From: an uncultured Oscillospiraceae bacterium
GTDB lineage: Bacteria; Bacillota; Clostridia; Oscillospirales; Acutalibacteraceae
Assembly: GCA_905193225.1 (NCBI GenBank)
Contig: CAJJNV010000004.1
Span: 31,403 to 95,402 of the forward strand
Direction of reading: 5' to 3'
DNA: 64,000 nucleotides
The notes under the pieces are model-generated. The model searched no databases. It saw only the letters and a list, made by a program, of their open reading frames with translations, and was not told the DNA's origin. A program made the translations under genes and the position numbers. Shown one piece after another: positions 34,787-43,449 of this stretch. Position 1 is the first letter of the stretch, and every line of letters begins with the position of its first letter.

Positions 34787-35359
34787 ATGTCGGATAAAAA
34801 CGAAAATAAGGCCCCAAAAAACGGCCGCGAAATAATTGAATGGGCAGATTCTGTGGCAATATCGGTGCTTTGCGTCGTGCTGCTTTTTACATTTGTTTTC
34901 CGTATGGTTGGTGTTAAGGGCACATCTATGCAGGACACCCTTCAGTCGGGAGACAAGGTCATTATATACAACCTGTTATATACCCCTAAAGCAGGAGATA
35001 TAGTGGTCATTTCCCGCGCCGACCTTATCGAAGGAGACGGAAATGTTGCCGAGCCTATAATTAAGAGGGTTATTGCCACCGAAGGACAGACCATTTATTT
35101 TGATTTTGACACCGGTGCCGTTTATGTAGACGGCCAGAAGCTCAATGAACCCTACATTAAAGACAGGACCATTCCCGGCAGAATACCTATTGATAATCCG
35201 TATACCGTACCTGAGGGACACGTTTTTGTTATGGGAGATCACCGCTCGGTTTCAAAGGACAGCCGTACAGCCGACGTGGGCGCCATTGATACAAGATACA
35301 TTCTCGGAAAGGCGGTATTCCGTCTGTTTCCCACAAGCGAGGCTGGTGTGATCTCATAA
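34787..35359 (+). CDS. lepB: Signal peptidase I
   Basis: A 190-residue membrane peptidase with one N-terminal helix (about residues 22-40). The catalytic serine is Ser47 in GTSMQDTL and the general-base lysine is Lys93 in IIKRVIA; the further motifs GDIVVISR and MGDHRSVSKDSR are in place. It removes signal peptides from exported proteins. The ATG at 34787 has AAAGGACGG upstream. It starts the lepB-ylqF-rnhB-yraN-thrC group, whose members overlap by 1 to 4 nt. Confidence 0.95.
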   Translation: MSDKNENKAPKNGREIIEWADSVAISVLCVVLLFTFVFRMVGVKGTSMQDTLQSGDKVIIYNLLYTPKAGDIVVISRADLIEGDGNVAEPIIKRVIATEGQTIYFDFDTGAVYVDGQKLNEPYIKDRTIPGRIPIDNPYTVPEGHVFVMGDHRSVSKDSRTADVGAIDTRYILGKAVFRLFPTSEAGVIS

Positions 35360-36225
35360 TGAGCGAGCCTGTTTCCATTCAGTGGTTTCCGGGGCATATG
35401 GCTAAAACCCGCCGCCTTATGACCGAAAGCCTTCCCCTTATCGACGGTGTGGCCGAAATAATCGACGCACGTATACCGGTGTCCAGCCGCAATCCTGAGC
35501 TTGACGCAATTATAAAGGACAAGCCACGCATCGTGCTTATGAACAAGGCCGACATTGCCGACGAAAACGCCAACAAAAAATGGATAGCATTTTTTAAAGC
35601 TCAGGAAATAGAGGCTCTGCCGGTGGATTGCAAAACCGGAAAAGGTCTTTCGGGATTTTCCGATAAGGTAAATGCCGTTATGGGAGACCGCCTTAAAAAG
35701 TTCAAGGAAAAGGGCATGACCGGAAGAACCCTTCGTCTTATGGTTGTGGGAATACCAAACGTGGGTAAATCATCGTTCATAAACCGTATGGCGAGATCCG
35801 GCAAAGCAAAGGTTGCCGACCGCCCGGGCGTTACGAGAGGAACCCAGTGGTTTTCCATCGGAAAGGGTATCGAACTTATGGATACGGCCGGCGTGCTTTG
35901 GCCTAAATTCGATGATCCTGCGGTAGGGGAAAGACTGGCTTTTACCGGTGCCGTCAAGGATGTTGTGGCCGATACCGAGCTTCTTTCCATACGGCTTCTT
36001 GAGCTTATGAACAAACACCACGCCGAAAATCTTGAACAAAGATATAAAATAACCCTTTCACCTGATATGCAGGGCTTTGAAATTCTTGAACAAATCGGAA
36101 GAAAAAGAGGAATGCTCATTTCCGGCGGAGAGGTGGATACCGAGCGCGCCTCGGTTACCGTTCTCGACGAGTTCAGAGGAGGAAAGCTCGGCAGAATAAC
36201 TCTTGAGCTTCCGGAGGATGCATAA
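35359..36225 (+). CDS. ylqF: Ribosome biogenesis GTPase YlqF/RbgA
   Basis: A 288-residue circularly permuted GTPase: G4 NKAD (62-65) comes before G1 GIPNVGKSS and G3 DTAG. The N-terminus WFPGHMAKTRR is typical. It assists late assembly of the 50S subunit, including L16 and L19-region maturation in Bacillus. The start codon overlaps the lepB stop (TAATG), so translation is coupled. Confidence 0.96.
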   Translation: MSEPVSIQWFPGHMAKTRRLMTESLPLIDGVAEIIDARIPVSSRNPELDAIIKDKPRIVLMNKADIADENANKKWIAFFKAQEIEALPVDCKTGKGLSGFSDKVNAVMGDRLKKFKEKGMTGRTLRLMVVGIPNVGKSSFINRMARSGKAKVADRPGVTRGTQWFSIGKGIELMDTAGVLWPKFDDPAVGERLAFTGAVKDVVADTELLSIRLLELMNKHHAENLEQRYKITLSPDMQGFEILEQIGRKRGMLISGGEVDTERASVTVLDEFRGGKLGRITLELPEDA

Positions 36226-36827
36226 TGGTCGGATTTGAATATGAACGGGAGGCAAGGGCTAAGGGCTTTAAATCGGTCTGCGGTATCGACGAGGCCGGGA
36301 GAGGTCCTCTTGCGGGACCGGTTTTTGCCGCTGCGGTAATACTGCCCGACGGTATTGAAATCGAAGGACTTAACGATTCCAAAAAACTTTCGGAAAAAAA
36401 GAGAGAGGCTCTTTTTGACGTTATCATCGAAAAAGCGGTAAGCTATTCTGTGGCTTTTGCCGATCATAGGGAAATCGACGAAATAAACATTTTAAATGCC
36501 ACATTCCTTGCAATGAAAAGGGCGGCCGAAGGGCTTGGTATTCCGGCGGATTTTGCTCTTGTGGACGGCAATCGGCAGCCTAAAGGTTTCTCTATTCCCT
36601 GTCAGACCATAGTCAAAGGGGACGGAATATCGGCATCCATAGCGGCAGCCTCCATTCTTGCAAAGGTCAGCCGTGACAGGATGATGATAAAGGCCGACGA
36701 GATATATCCCGAATATATGTTCGCAAAACACAAGGGTTACGGAACGGCGCTGCACTGTGAGCTTTTAAACAAATACGGTCCCTGCCCGATACACAGGCTT
36801 ACTTTTTTGAAAAAGGTGCTCAAATGA
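36225..36827 (+). CDS. rnhB: Ribonuclease HII
   Basis: A 200-residue enzyme that cuts RNA in RNA-DNA hybrids and single ribonucleotides. The CGIDEAGRGPLAGPVFAAAV block carries the first acidic pair, LNDSKKLSEKKR follows, and FALVDGN and AAASILAKVSRDR complete the active site. It overlaps ylqF by 1 nt and the next gene by 4 nt. Confidence 0.97.
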   Translation: MVGFEYEREARAKGFKSVCGIDEAGRGPLAGPVFAAAVILPDGIEIEGLNDSKKLSEKKREALFDVIIEKAVSYSVAFADHREIDEINILNATFLAMKRAAEGLGIPADFALVDGNRQPKGFSIPCQTIVKGDGISASIAAASILAKVSRDRMMIKADEIYPEYMFAKHKGYGTALHCELLNKYGPCPIHRLTFLKKVLK

Positions 36828-37237
36828 TATACACTCCGCAGATGAGAGGCAAAATGGGCGAGCTTGCGGCAGCGAGAGCATTGAGGGACGAAGGCTATGA
36901 AATAGTCGACGCAAACTTCAGAACAAAGCTGGGCGAGATCGATATCATCGCCTATAAAGACGGCGTTGTGGCCTTTTGCGAGGTCAAAACCAGAGAAAAC
37001 GACGTTCACGGAAGGCCGGTGGAATATGTTACATATTCTAAACGGCGAAAGCTGGTCATAACCGCCATTCAGTTTATGAAGGCCTATAAAATCAAAAACA
37101 AAATGCGCTTTGATGTGATAGAGGTGCATATACCGAGGAATAAGGATTATAAATCGGCAGAAGTCCATCACATTGTTTCGGCATTTACAGGGGATGAAAC
37201 CCCATTCAATTTCATTCAAGGGAGATCAAAGCTATGA
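36824..37237 (+). CDS. YraN/UPF0102 family nuclease-like protein
   Basis: A 137-residue protein with the restriction-endonuclease-like core of the UPF0102 family: GELAAARALRDEGYEIVDAN, GEIDIIAYKDGVVAFCEVKT (the D/ExK pair) and KRRKLVITA. The biochemical role is still unclear in the family, although it is conserved next to rnhB in many bacteria, as here. It overlaps both neighbours by 4 nt. Confidence 0.93.
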   Translation: MIYTPQMRGKMGELAAARALRDEGYEIVDANFRTKLGEIDIIAYKDGVVAFCEVKTRENDVHGRPVEYVTYSKRRKLVITAIQFMKAYKIKNKMRFDVIEVHIPRNKDYKSAEVHHIVSAFTGDETPFNFIQGRSKL

Positions 37238-38727
37238 ATTACAACAGCACGAGAAACAGCAAGGTGTTTGTTTCGTCTGCCGACGCCATTGCAAAGGGCA
37301 TTTCCGAGGACGGGGGACTTTTCGTTCCGGAAAGCATACCTTCTCTTTCGGCCGATGATTTTGCGGCGCTGGGAGATATGGATTATATTGACGCGGCGGT
37401 ATTTGTGCTTAAAAAATACCTGACCGATTATACCGAAGAGGAGCTTTTCGATTGCGCAGAAGGTGCATACAGCGGCACATTTGAATATGAGGAGCCGGCT
37501 CCGCTTGCCGAGCTTTGCACCGGTGTGTTTATGCTTGAGCTTTGGCACGGTCCCACCTGCGCCTTTAAGGATCTTGCACTGCAGATACTTCCTTTCCTGC
37601 TTACCAAAGCCTCTCAGAAAACCGCCAAGGGAGAGACCAAGGTCATTCTCGTGGCTACGTCGGGAGACACCGGCAAGGCTGCACTCGAAGGATTTGCAGA
37701 TGTTGAGGGCGTAAAGATACTGGTGTTTTATCCCAACGACGGTGTAAGCCCCATGCAGAAGCTCCAGATGATTACCCAAAGCGGAAACAATGTGGGCGTT
37801 TGCGCAATTAAGGGTAACTTTGACGATGCTCAGAGCGGCGTAAAACAAATCTTTACCGATAAGGTGATTGCGGCAAAGCTCAAGGAACATAATATGTCCT
37901 TCTCAAGCGCCAACTCCATAAACTGGGGTCGCCTTGTTCCGCAGATAGTTTATTATGTATATTCCTATGCTACCCTTCTCCATAACGGCGATCTTGCAAA
38001 GGACGACGGATTTAACGTGGTTGTTCCCACCGGCAACTTCGGAAACATCCTTGCGGCATATTACGCAAAAAAGATGGGTGTGCCCATAAAGAAGCTTATA
38101 TGCGCTTCCAACAAAAACAACATTCTCACCGATTTCATCAAAACCGGTGTTTATGATCGCAACCGCAAGTTTTATACCACCCTTTCGCCATCTATGGATA
38201 TTCTCATTTCCAGCAATCTCGAGCGTCTTTTATACGATCTTTCGGGTAAAGACGACGGGGTTGTAAGCGGCCTTATGAAGCAGCTTTCGGAAGAAGGAAA
38301 ATACGCCGTAAGCGACGATATGAAGCAAAAGATAAGCGAGCTTTTCTATGCCGGCTGCGCCGACGACCAACTTACCAAAGCTGAAATCAAAAAGCAGTTT
38401 GAGCAAAACGATTATCTTGCCGATCCTCATACCGCCGTGGCGCTGAGCGTTTACGACGATTATGTTAAGCAGACGGGAGACGATACCCTGACCGTTATAG
38501 CATCCACCGCCAGTCCCTTTAAATTTTCCCACGGAGTATATGAGGCGCTCACCGGTGAATGCAGCAGCGAAAGCGAGTTTGAGCTTATCGATAAGCTTGC
38601 CGAAAAAACGAATTGCGAGGTTCCCGCTCCTCTTGCTTCTCTCAAGGATAAGAAACCCCGCTTTAACGATTGCTGCGAAAAGACCCAAATGGAAAAGGTC
38701 GTATTCGATATGCTCGGTATTAAATAA
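37234..38727 (+). CDS. thrC: Threonine synthase
   Basis: A 497-residue PLP enzyme converting O-phosphohomoserine to threonine. The N-terminal domain opens NSTRNSKVFVSSADAIAKG, the PLP lysine is Lys112 in GPTCAFKDLALQ, and ATSGDTGKAALEGF and the glycine-rich PTGNFGNILAAYYAKK bind the cofactor phosphate. The length fits the longer bacterial type. It closes the lepB-led operon with a 4-nt overlap. It is convergent with the DUF1540 gene 18 nt away; I see no terminator between them. Confidence 0.97.
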   Translation: MNYNSTRNSKVFVSSADAIAKGISEDGGLFVPESIPSLSADDFAALGDMDYIDAAVFVLKKYLTDYTEEELFDCAEGAYSGTFEYEEPAPLAELCTGVFMLELWHGPTCAFKDLALQILPFLLTKASQKTAKGETKVILVATSGDTGKAALEGFADVEGVKILVFYPNDGVSPMQKLQMITQSGNNVGVCAIKGNFDDAQSGVKQIFTDKVIAAKLKEHNMSFSSANSINWGRLVPQIVYYVYSYATLLHNGDLAKDDGFNVVVPTGNFGNILAAYYAKKMGVPIKKLICASNKNNILTDFIKTGVYDRNRKFYTTLSPSMDILISSNLERLLYDLSGKDDGVVSGLMKQLSEEGKYAVSDDMKQKISELFYAGCADDQLTKAEIKKQFEQNDYLADPHTAVALSVYDDYVKQTGDDTLTVIASTASPFKFSHGVYEALTGECSSESEFELIDKLAEKTNCEVPAPLASLKDKKPRFNDCCEKTQMEKVVFDMLGIK

Positions 38728-38745
38728 TTACAAGGTCGTTAGGCG

Positions 38746-38913
38746 TCAGTTCTGAGGCTTAAAGGTTGCGCAGGAGGTATCCTGGCAGCAGCTTGCACTG
38801 TGAGGGCCTACATCAACGGTCTTTGCGGTGCAGGTAGTTTCGCCGCTGTGATAAACGCAGTTTTGTACATTACAGCATATTTTCTTGTCGCAGGTTTTAT
38901 TATTGTCGTGCAT
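38746..38913 (-). CDS. DUF1540 small cysteine-rich protein
   Basis: A 55-residue protein with eight cysteines in the DUF1540 pattern: CCNVQNCVYH near the N-terminus, C in TCTAKTVDVG, and SCCQDTSCATF at the end. The spacing suggests metal binding. The family is common in spore-forming Clostridia and its function is unknown. The ATG at 38913 has AGGTGG 8 nt upstream. An upstream minus-strand TTGACA (complement of 38956-38961) may be its -35 box, but no good -10 box follows. Confidence 0.85.
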   Translation of the reverse strand: MHDNNKTCDKKICCNVQNCVYHSGETTCTAKTVDVGPHSASCCQDTSCATFKPQN

Positions 38914-39031
38914 TTGATTTTCCACCTTTCGTTTTTTCGGCGTTTTTAAACACCGTGTCAATATTATTTGCAGACAAAAGGATTTTATTATCATTTTTAA
39001 AGAATTTTAAAGAAAACAGGGAAAACCAAAA

Positions 39032-39724
39032 ATGTCAGTTTTTACAATTTCAGACCTTCATCTTGCCATCGGCGAGCCTGATAAAACAATGGAAATATTC
39101 CACGGCTGGGAAAATTATATTGAGAGGATCGAGAAAAATTGGAACGCTGTGGTTGAGCCGGGCGACACAGTGGTGATTTCGGGAGATGTTTCCTGGGCTA
39201 TGAAAATCAAGGATCTTGATCCCGATTTTTCCTTTTTGGAAAAGCTAAACGGCGAAAAACTGATAGTCAAGGGCAACCACGATCTTTGGTGGGATACGGC
39301 AAGCAAATTTGAAAGATATGTTACCGAAAAGGAATTTTCAACATTAAAGCTTTTGCACAACAATTTCTTTGAACGGTGCGGTATCGCTCTTTGCGGAACG
39401 AGAGGCTGGTTTTTTGAAGAGGGAAGCGGAGATGAAAAGATTCTTAACCGGGAGGTCGGACGGCTTGAGCGTTCGCTTAGTCTTGCGGCCGACAGCGGTC
39501 TTGAAATTCTTGTCTTTTTGCACTATCCGCCCATTTTCTGCGATGTCGAATGCACCGTAATAACCGACCTTTTAAAGAAATATAATGTTAAACGGTGCTT
39601 TTACGGGCATATTCACGGATCGGGACGTCATCGAGCCTTTATCGGCGAGAAAAACGGCATAAATTACCGCCTTGTGTCTGCCGATTCCAATGATTTTACA
39701 CCCGTTTTAGTTAAAAAGGGCTAA
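39032..39724 (+). CDS. Metallophosphoesterase
   Basis: A 230-residue calcineurin-like phosphoesterase. Motifs in order: ISDLHL, GDTVVISGDVSW, VKGNHDLWW, LHYPP and YGHIHGSG. The two-metal site is complete. It belongs to the YmdB/serine-threonine-phosphatase-like group of short cytoplasmic enzymes and its substrate is unknown. It lies between the convergent thrC/DUF1540 pair and tig with 125 nt before tig. Confidence 0.92.
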   Translation: MSVFTISDLHLAIGEPDKTMEIFHGWENYIERIEKNWNAVVEPGDTVVISGDVSWAMKIKDLDPDFSFLEKLNGEKLIVKGNHDLWWDTASKFERYVTEKEFSTLKLLHNNFFERCGIALCGTRGWFFEEGSGDEKILNREVGRLERSLSLAADSGLEILVFLHYPPIFCDVECTVITDLLKKYNVKRCFYGHIHGSGRHRAFIGEKNGINYRLVSADSNDFTPVLVKKG

Positions 39725-39849
39725 AAAGCGGGGATTTTTAAAAGATTTCTTATCTTTTTATACGGAAATTAAAAAACACTATGGAAATTCTTTCATAGAT
39801 GTGTTATATTTATATGATGAAAGAAATCCATCAGACGGAGGAAATAAAA

Positions 39850-41403
39850 ATGAAACTTAAATCGACAAACAATGTGGAAACAAACCGCTATGAGCTGGAA
39901 ATTGTTATCGACGGCAAGGAATATACCGACGCTGTCGACAAGGCTACCAAAAAGGGCCTTGCAAAAATAACCGTTCCCGGCTTCAGAAAGGGCCATGCGC
40001 CCAAGGCAATGGTGCTTAAAATGTTCGGCGCCGATATGTTCTATCAAGATGCTCTTGAGGAGCTTTATCCCAAGGCTGTGGACGACGCTATCGAGGCATC
40101 AGGTCTTGAGCTTGCCGACCAGAAGGTGGATTTCGAGCTTGTTTCTCTTGATGAAAACGGAGCCGATTTCAAGATCAAGATTACCACCAAGCCTGAGGTC
40201 AAACTCGGAAAATATAAGGGCCTTAAGGTCGAGCGCACCATCGTATCGGTTTCCGAGGACGAAATTGCCCGCGAGATCGACGCTCTTAAAGAGAAAAACG
40301 CCCGTATAGTCACCGTTACCGACAGAGAGGCCAAGGACGGAGACATTACCGTTATTGACTTTGAAGGTTTTACAGACGGCAAGGCCTTTGAAGGCGGAAA
40401 GGGCGAAAACTACGAACTGACCCTCGGCTCGGGCACATTTATCCCCGGCTTTGAAGATCAGATCGTCGGACACAAAATCGACGAGGAATTTGACGTTAAC
40501 GTAACCTTCCCCGAGGAATATCAGGCAGAGAATCTTGCAGGCAAAGAGGCTGTATTTAAGGTTAAGCTTCACGAGATCAAAACCAAGGAGTATCCCGAAG
40601 TTGACGATGAATTTGCCAAGGACGTCAGCGAGTTTGATACCCTTGATGAGCTTAAAAAGGACATTGAAAGCAAGATTCTTGAGCAGAAAAACAGCAGAGA
40701 AGACGCCCTTGTGGAAAACAACCTTCTCGAGCAGGTTGTTGACGATATGACCGTTGAGGTTCCCGATTGTATGATCGAAAACCGCATCGACGAGAATGTT
40801 GAGGACTTCAGCCGCCGTCTCCAGTACCAGGGTATGGACATAAAGATGTATATGCAGTATACCGGTATGGATGAAGAAGGCTTTAGAAAGACCTTCCGCG
40901 AGTCGGCCGAAAAGCAGGTCAAGATCCGTCTTGCACTTGAGGCTGTTGCCAAGGCAGAAAACCTCACCGCTTCGGAAGAAGAACTTGAGGAAGAATACAA
41001 GAAGATTGCCGATATGTATAAGATCGAAGTTGCTCAGGTTAAGGCCGCTATTCCCCAGAAGGGTCTTGAGTCCGACATAACCGCCAACAAGGCCATCGAT
41101 ATCATCAAGTCCTCGGCCGAGATCGAGAATGTTGAAAACAAGGCCGCAAAGGCAGCCGAGAAGAAACCCACCGCCAAAAAGACCGCAGCCAAGAAGCTTG
41201 CCGCAAAGAAGGCTGAGGGCGAGAAGGAAGAAAAAGCAGCCGAGAAGAAACCTGCTGCCAAAAAAGCTCCTGCCAAGAAGACCGCTGCAAAGAAAGCTGA
41301 GGACGGCGAAAAGGCAGCCGAGAAAAAGCCGGCAGCTAAAAAAGCTCCCGCAAAGAAGCCTGCCGCCAAAAAAGCAGCCGAGAAAAAAGAAACAGCCGAA
41401 TAA
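39850..41403 (+). CDS. tig: Trigger factor with histone-H1-like Lys/Ala tail
   Basis: A 517-residue ribosome-associated chaperone. The ribosome-binding loop GFRKGHAPKAMV, the FKBP-type PPIase domain (DGDITVIDFEGFTDGKAFEG, then GSGTFIPGFEDQIVGH) and the helical C-terminal arms are all present and end near residue 432, the normal length. An extra 85 residues follow, built from EKKPAAKKAPAKK-like units, positively charged and rich in Ala and Pro, resembling histone H1 tails. The tail may bind rRNA, DNA or the membrane; nothing in the sequence shows which. GGAGG precedes the ATG at 39850. tig heads the tig-clpP-clpX-lon-ysxC order. Confidence 0.96.
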   Translation: MKLKSTNNVETNRYELEIVIDGKEYTDAVDKATKKGLAKITVPGFRKGHAPKAMVLKMFGADMFYQDALEELYPKAVDDAIEASGLELADQKVDFELVSLDENGADFKIKITTKPEVKLGKYKGLKVERTIVSVSEDEIAREIDALKEKNARIVTVTDREAKDGDITVIDFEGFTDGKAFEGGKGENYELTLGSGTFIPGFEDQIVGHKIDEEFDVNVTFPEEYQAENLAGKEAVFKVKLHEIKTKEYPEVDDEFAKDVSEFDTLDELKKDIESKILEQKNSREDALVENNLLEQVVDDMTVEVPDCMIENRIDENVEDFSRRLQYQGMDIKMYMQYTGMDEEGFRKTFRESAEKQVKIRLALEAVAKAENLTASEEELEEEYKKIADMYKIEVAQVKAAIPQKGLESDITANKAIDIIKSSAEIENVENKAAKAAEKKPTAKKTAAKKLAAKKAEGEKEEKAAEKKPAAKKAPAKKTAAKKAEDGEKAAEKKPAAKKAPAKKPAAKKAAEKKETAE

Positions 41404-41444
41404 TCAGCCGAAAAATACCAATAATTACTACGAGGTGACTTTTA

Positions 41445-42026
41445 ATGAGCTTAGTACCCTATGTTGTGGAACAGACGAGCAAGGGAGAGCGCTCCTATGA
41501 CATCTTTTCGAGACTTCTCGACGACAGAATAATCGTTTTGTCCGACGAGGTTAACGATGCCACCGCAAGCCTTGTCATTGCCCAGCTTCTCTACCTTGAG
41601 GGCAAGGATGCCGAAAAGGACATTAACCTTTACATCAATTCTCCCGGTGGATCGGTCACGGCCGGACTTGCCATTTATGATACAATGCAGTACATCAAAT
41701 CCGATGTTTCGACCATTTGTATGGGCATGGCGGCAAGTATGGGGGCGTTCCTGCTTTCGTCGGGGCAAAAGGGCAAGAGATTTGCTCTTCCTAATGCTGA
41801 AATTATGATCCACCAGCCTTTGGGCGGTGCAAAGGGTCAGGCAACCGAGATACTCATTGCCGCCGACCACATTAAAAGAACGAGAGAAAATCTCAACAGA
41901 ATTCTTGCCGAAAATACGGGTAAGCCTCTTGAACAGATAGGAAAAGATACCGATAGGGATAACTTTATGACCGCAGAGGAAGCAATGAATTACGGCCTTG
42001 TTGACAAGGTGATTACTAAAAGATAA
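41445..42026 (+). CDS. clpP: ATP-dependent Clp protease proteolytic subunit
   Basis: A 193-residue serine protease with the full catalytic set: Ser98 in GMAASMGAF, His123 in MIHQPLGG and Asp172 in DRDNFM. The N-terminal LVPYVVEQTSKGERSYDIFSR segment is normal. ClpP forms a double ring of seven that degrades proteins fed by ClpX or ClpC. It lies 41 nt after tig and 19 nt before clpX, so one message is likely. Confidence 0.98.
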   Translation: MSLVPYVVEQTSKGERSYDIFSRLLDDRIIVLSDEVNDATASLVIAQLLYLEGKDAEKDINLYINSPGGSVTAGLAIYDTMQYIKSDVSTICMGMAASMGAFLLSSGQKGKRFALPNAEIMIHQPLGGAKGQATEILIAADHIKRTRENLNRILAENTGKPLEQIGKDTDRDNFMTAEEAMNYGLVDKVITKR

Positions 42027-42045
42027 AACGGAGAAAACCTAAATT

Positions 42046-43356
42046 ATGCCTAATGATACCAATGGAAAAAATGTCCGTTGCTCTTTTTGCGGAAAAACCC
42101 AGGATATGGTCAGAGTTATGTTTGGTCGTGCCGGAGCATACATCTGCGACGAGTGCGTTGGTCTTTGCAACGACACCCTTGAAGAACAGAATGTAGTGAC
42201 ATCCCGTCCCAAAAGAACGGCCAAAAAGACCGAACCTGAAAAACCGCTTTTAAAGCCCAAGGAGATCAAGGAAAAACTGGACGAATACGTCATAGGCCAG
42301 GACGAGGCAAAAAAGGCTCTTTCGGTGGCGGTTTATAACCACTATAAGCGCACCAAGTTCGACAGTGTAAACGATGTCGAGCTTCAGAAAAGCAATATTC
42401 TGCTTTTGGGACCTACCGGTGTGGGAAAGACCCTGCTTGCACAGACTTTGGCAAAGGTGCTTGATGTACCTTTCGCCATAACCGACGCTACCACCCTTAC
42501 CGAGGCGGGATATGTCGGCGAAGATGTGGAAAACATCCTTTTAAGACTTATCCAGGCGGCCGATTTCGACGTTAAAGCAGCCGAGCACGGTATAATCTAT
42601 GTCGACGAGATCGACAAGATCGCCAGAAAGTCGGAAAATCCGTCCATAACCCGCGATGTAAGCGGCGAAGGCGTTCAGCAGGCCCTTTTAAAGATACTTG
42701 AAGGCACCGTTTCCAATGTTCCGCCCGGGGGAGGAAGAAAACATCCTCAGCAGGAATTTATCCAGATTGACACCACCAACATCCTGTTTATCTGTGCCGG
42801 TGCATTTGACGGACTTGATAAGGTTATCGCAAAAAGAAAGGGCGGCGGCTCGATCGGCTTTGAAAACGAAATCAAAACGGCCGAAAATTCTTCGGATGAA
42901 GCTCTGCTGAGCCTGGCTACCCACCAGGATCTTGTGCGATTCGGCCTTATTCCCGAGCTTGTGGGAAGATTGCCGGTTGTGACCGCGTTAAAGGCTCTTA
43001 ATAAGGAAGATCTCGTCAGGGTCATGACCGAGCCGAAAAACTCGGTTATCAGGCAGTATAAACGCCTTTTTGAAATGGACGGCGTTAAGCTTGAATTTGA
43101 ACCTGCCGCGCTGACGGCCATTGCCGAAAAGACCCTTGAACGCAAGACCGGTGCCAGAGGACTGCGCTCTATTATGGAAGGACTTTTGGACAGTCTTATG
43201 TTTGAAATTCCATCCGACCCTTCGGTTGAGAAAATTCTTATAACCGAGAAATTCGTCAGGGGAGAGGGCAAGGCCAAAATAACCAAGGCCGCCGACAAAT
43301 CTCCCATTGACCCCGCAAAAACCCTTAAAACCAAACAAAAGGGCGAAACCGCCTGA
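42046..43356 (+). CDS. clpX: ATP-dependent Clp protease ATP-binding subunit ClpX
   Basis: A 436-residue AAA+ unfoldase. The N-terminal zinc finger carries CSFCGK and CDECVGLC, the Walker A loop is GPTGVGKT, Walker B reads IIYVDEIDKI, and the IGF-type ClpP-binding loop region is SIGFENEI. ClpX recognises tagged substrates and threads them into ClpP. GGAGA precedes the ATG. The C-terminus has a short Lys-rich extension. Confidence 0.97.
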   Translation: MPNDTNGKNVRCSFCGKTQDMVRVMFGRAGAYICDECVGLCNDTLEEQNVVTSRPKRTAKKTEPEKPLLKPKEIKEKLDEYVIGQDEAKKALSVAVYNHYKRTKFDSVNDVELQKSNILLLGPTGVGKTLLAQTLAKVLDVPFAITDATTLTEAGYVGEDVENILLRLIQAADFDVKAAEHGIIYVDEIDKIARKSENPSITRDVSGEGVQQALLKILEGTVSNVPPGGGRKHPQQEFIQIDTTNILFICAGAFDGLDKVIAKRKGGGSIGFENEIKTAENSSDEALLSLATHQDLVRFGLIPELVGRLPVVTALKALNKEDLVRVMTEPKNSVIRQYKRLFEMDGVKLEFEPAALTAIAEKTLERKTGARGLRSIMEGLLDSLMFEIPSDPSVEKILITEKFVRGEGKAKITKAADKSPIDPAKTLKTKQKGETA

Positions 43357-43361
43357 ATTTG

Positions 43362-43396
43362 ATCGGCAATTGCCTTTTTGACAGTTGCCGATTTTT
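43362..43396 (+). terminator. Terminator after clpX
   Basis: ATCGGCAA (43362-43369) pairs with TTGCCGAT (43385-43392), followed by TTTT. lon therefore probably has its own promoter, but I could not identify one with confidence. Confidence 0.8.
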
Positions 43397-43449
43397 GAGC
43401 TTGAAGGGATAATAAATTTTTCACCACCAGAAATTCACGGAGGAAAGAA

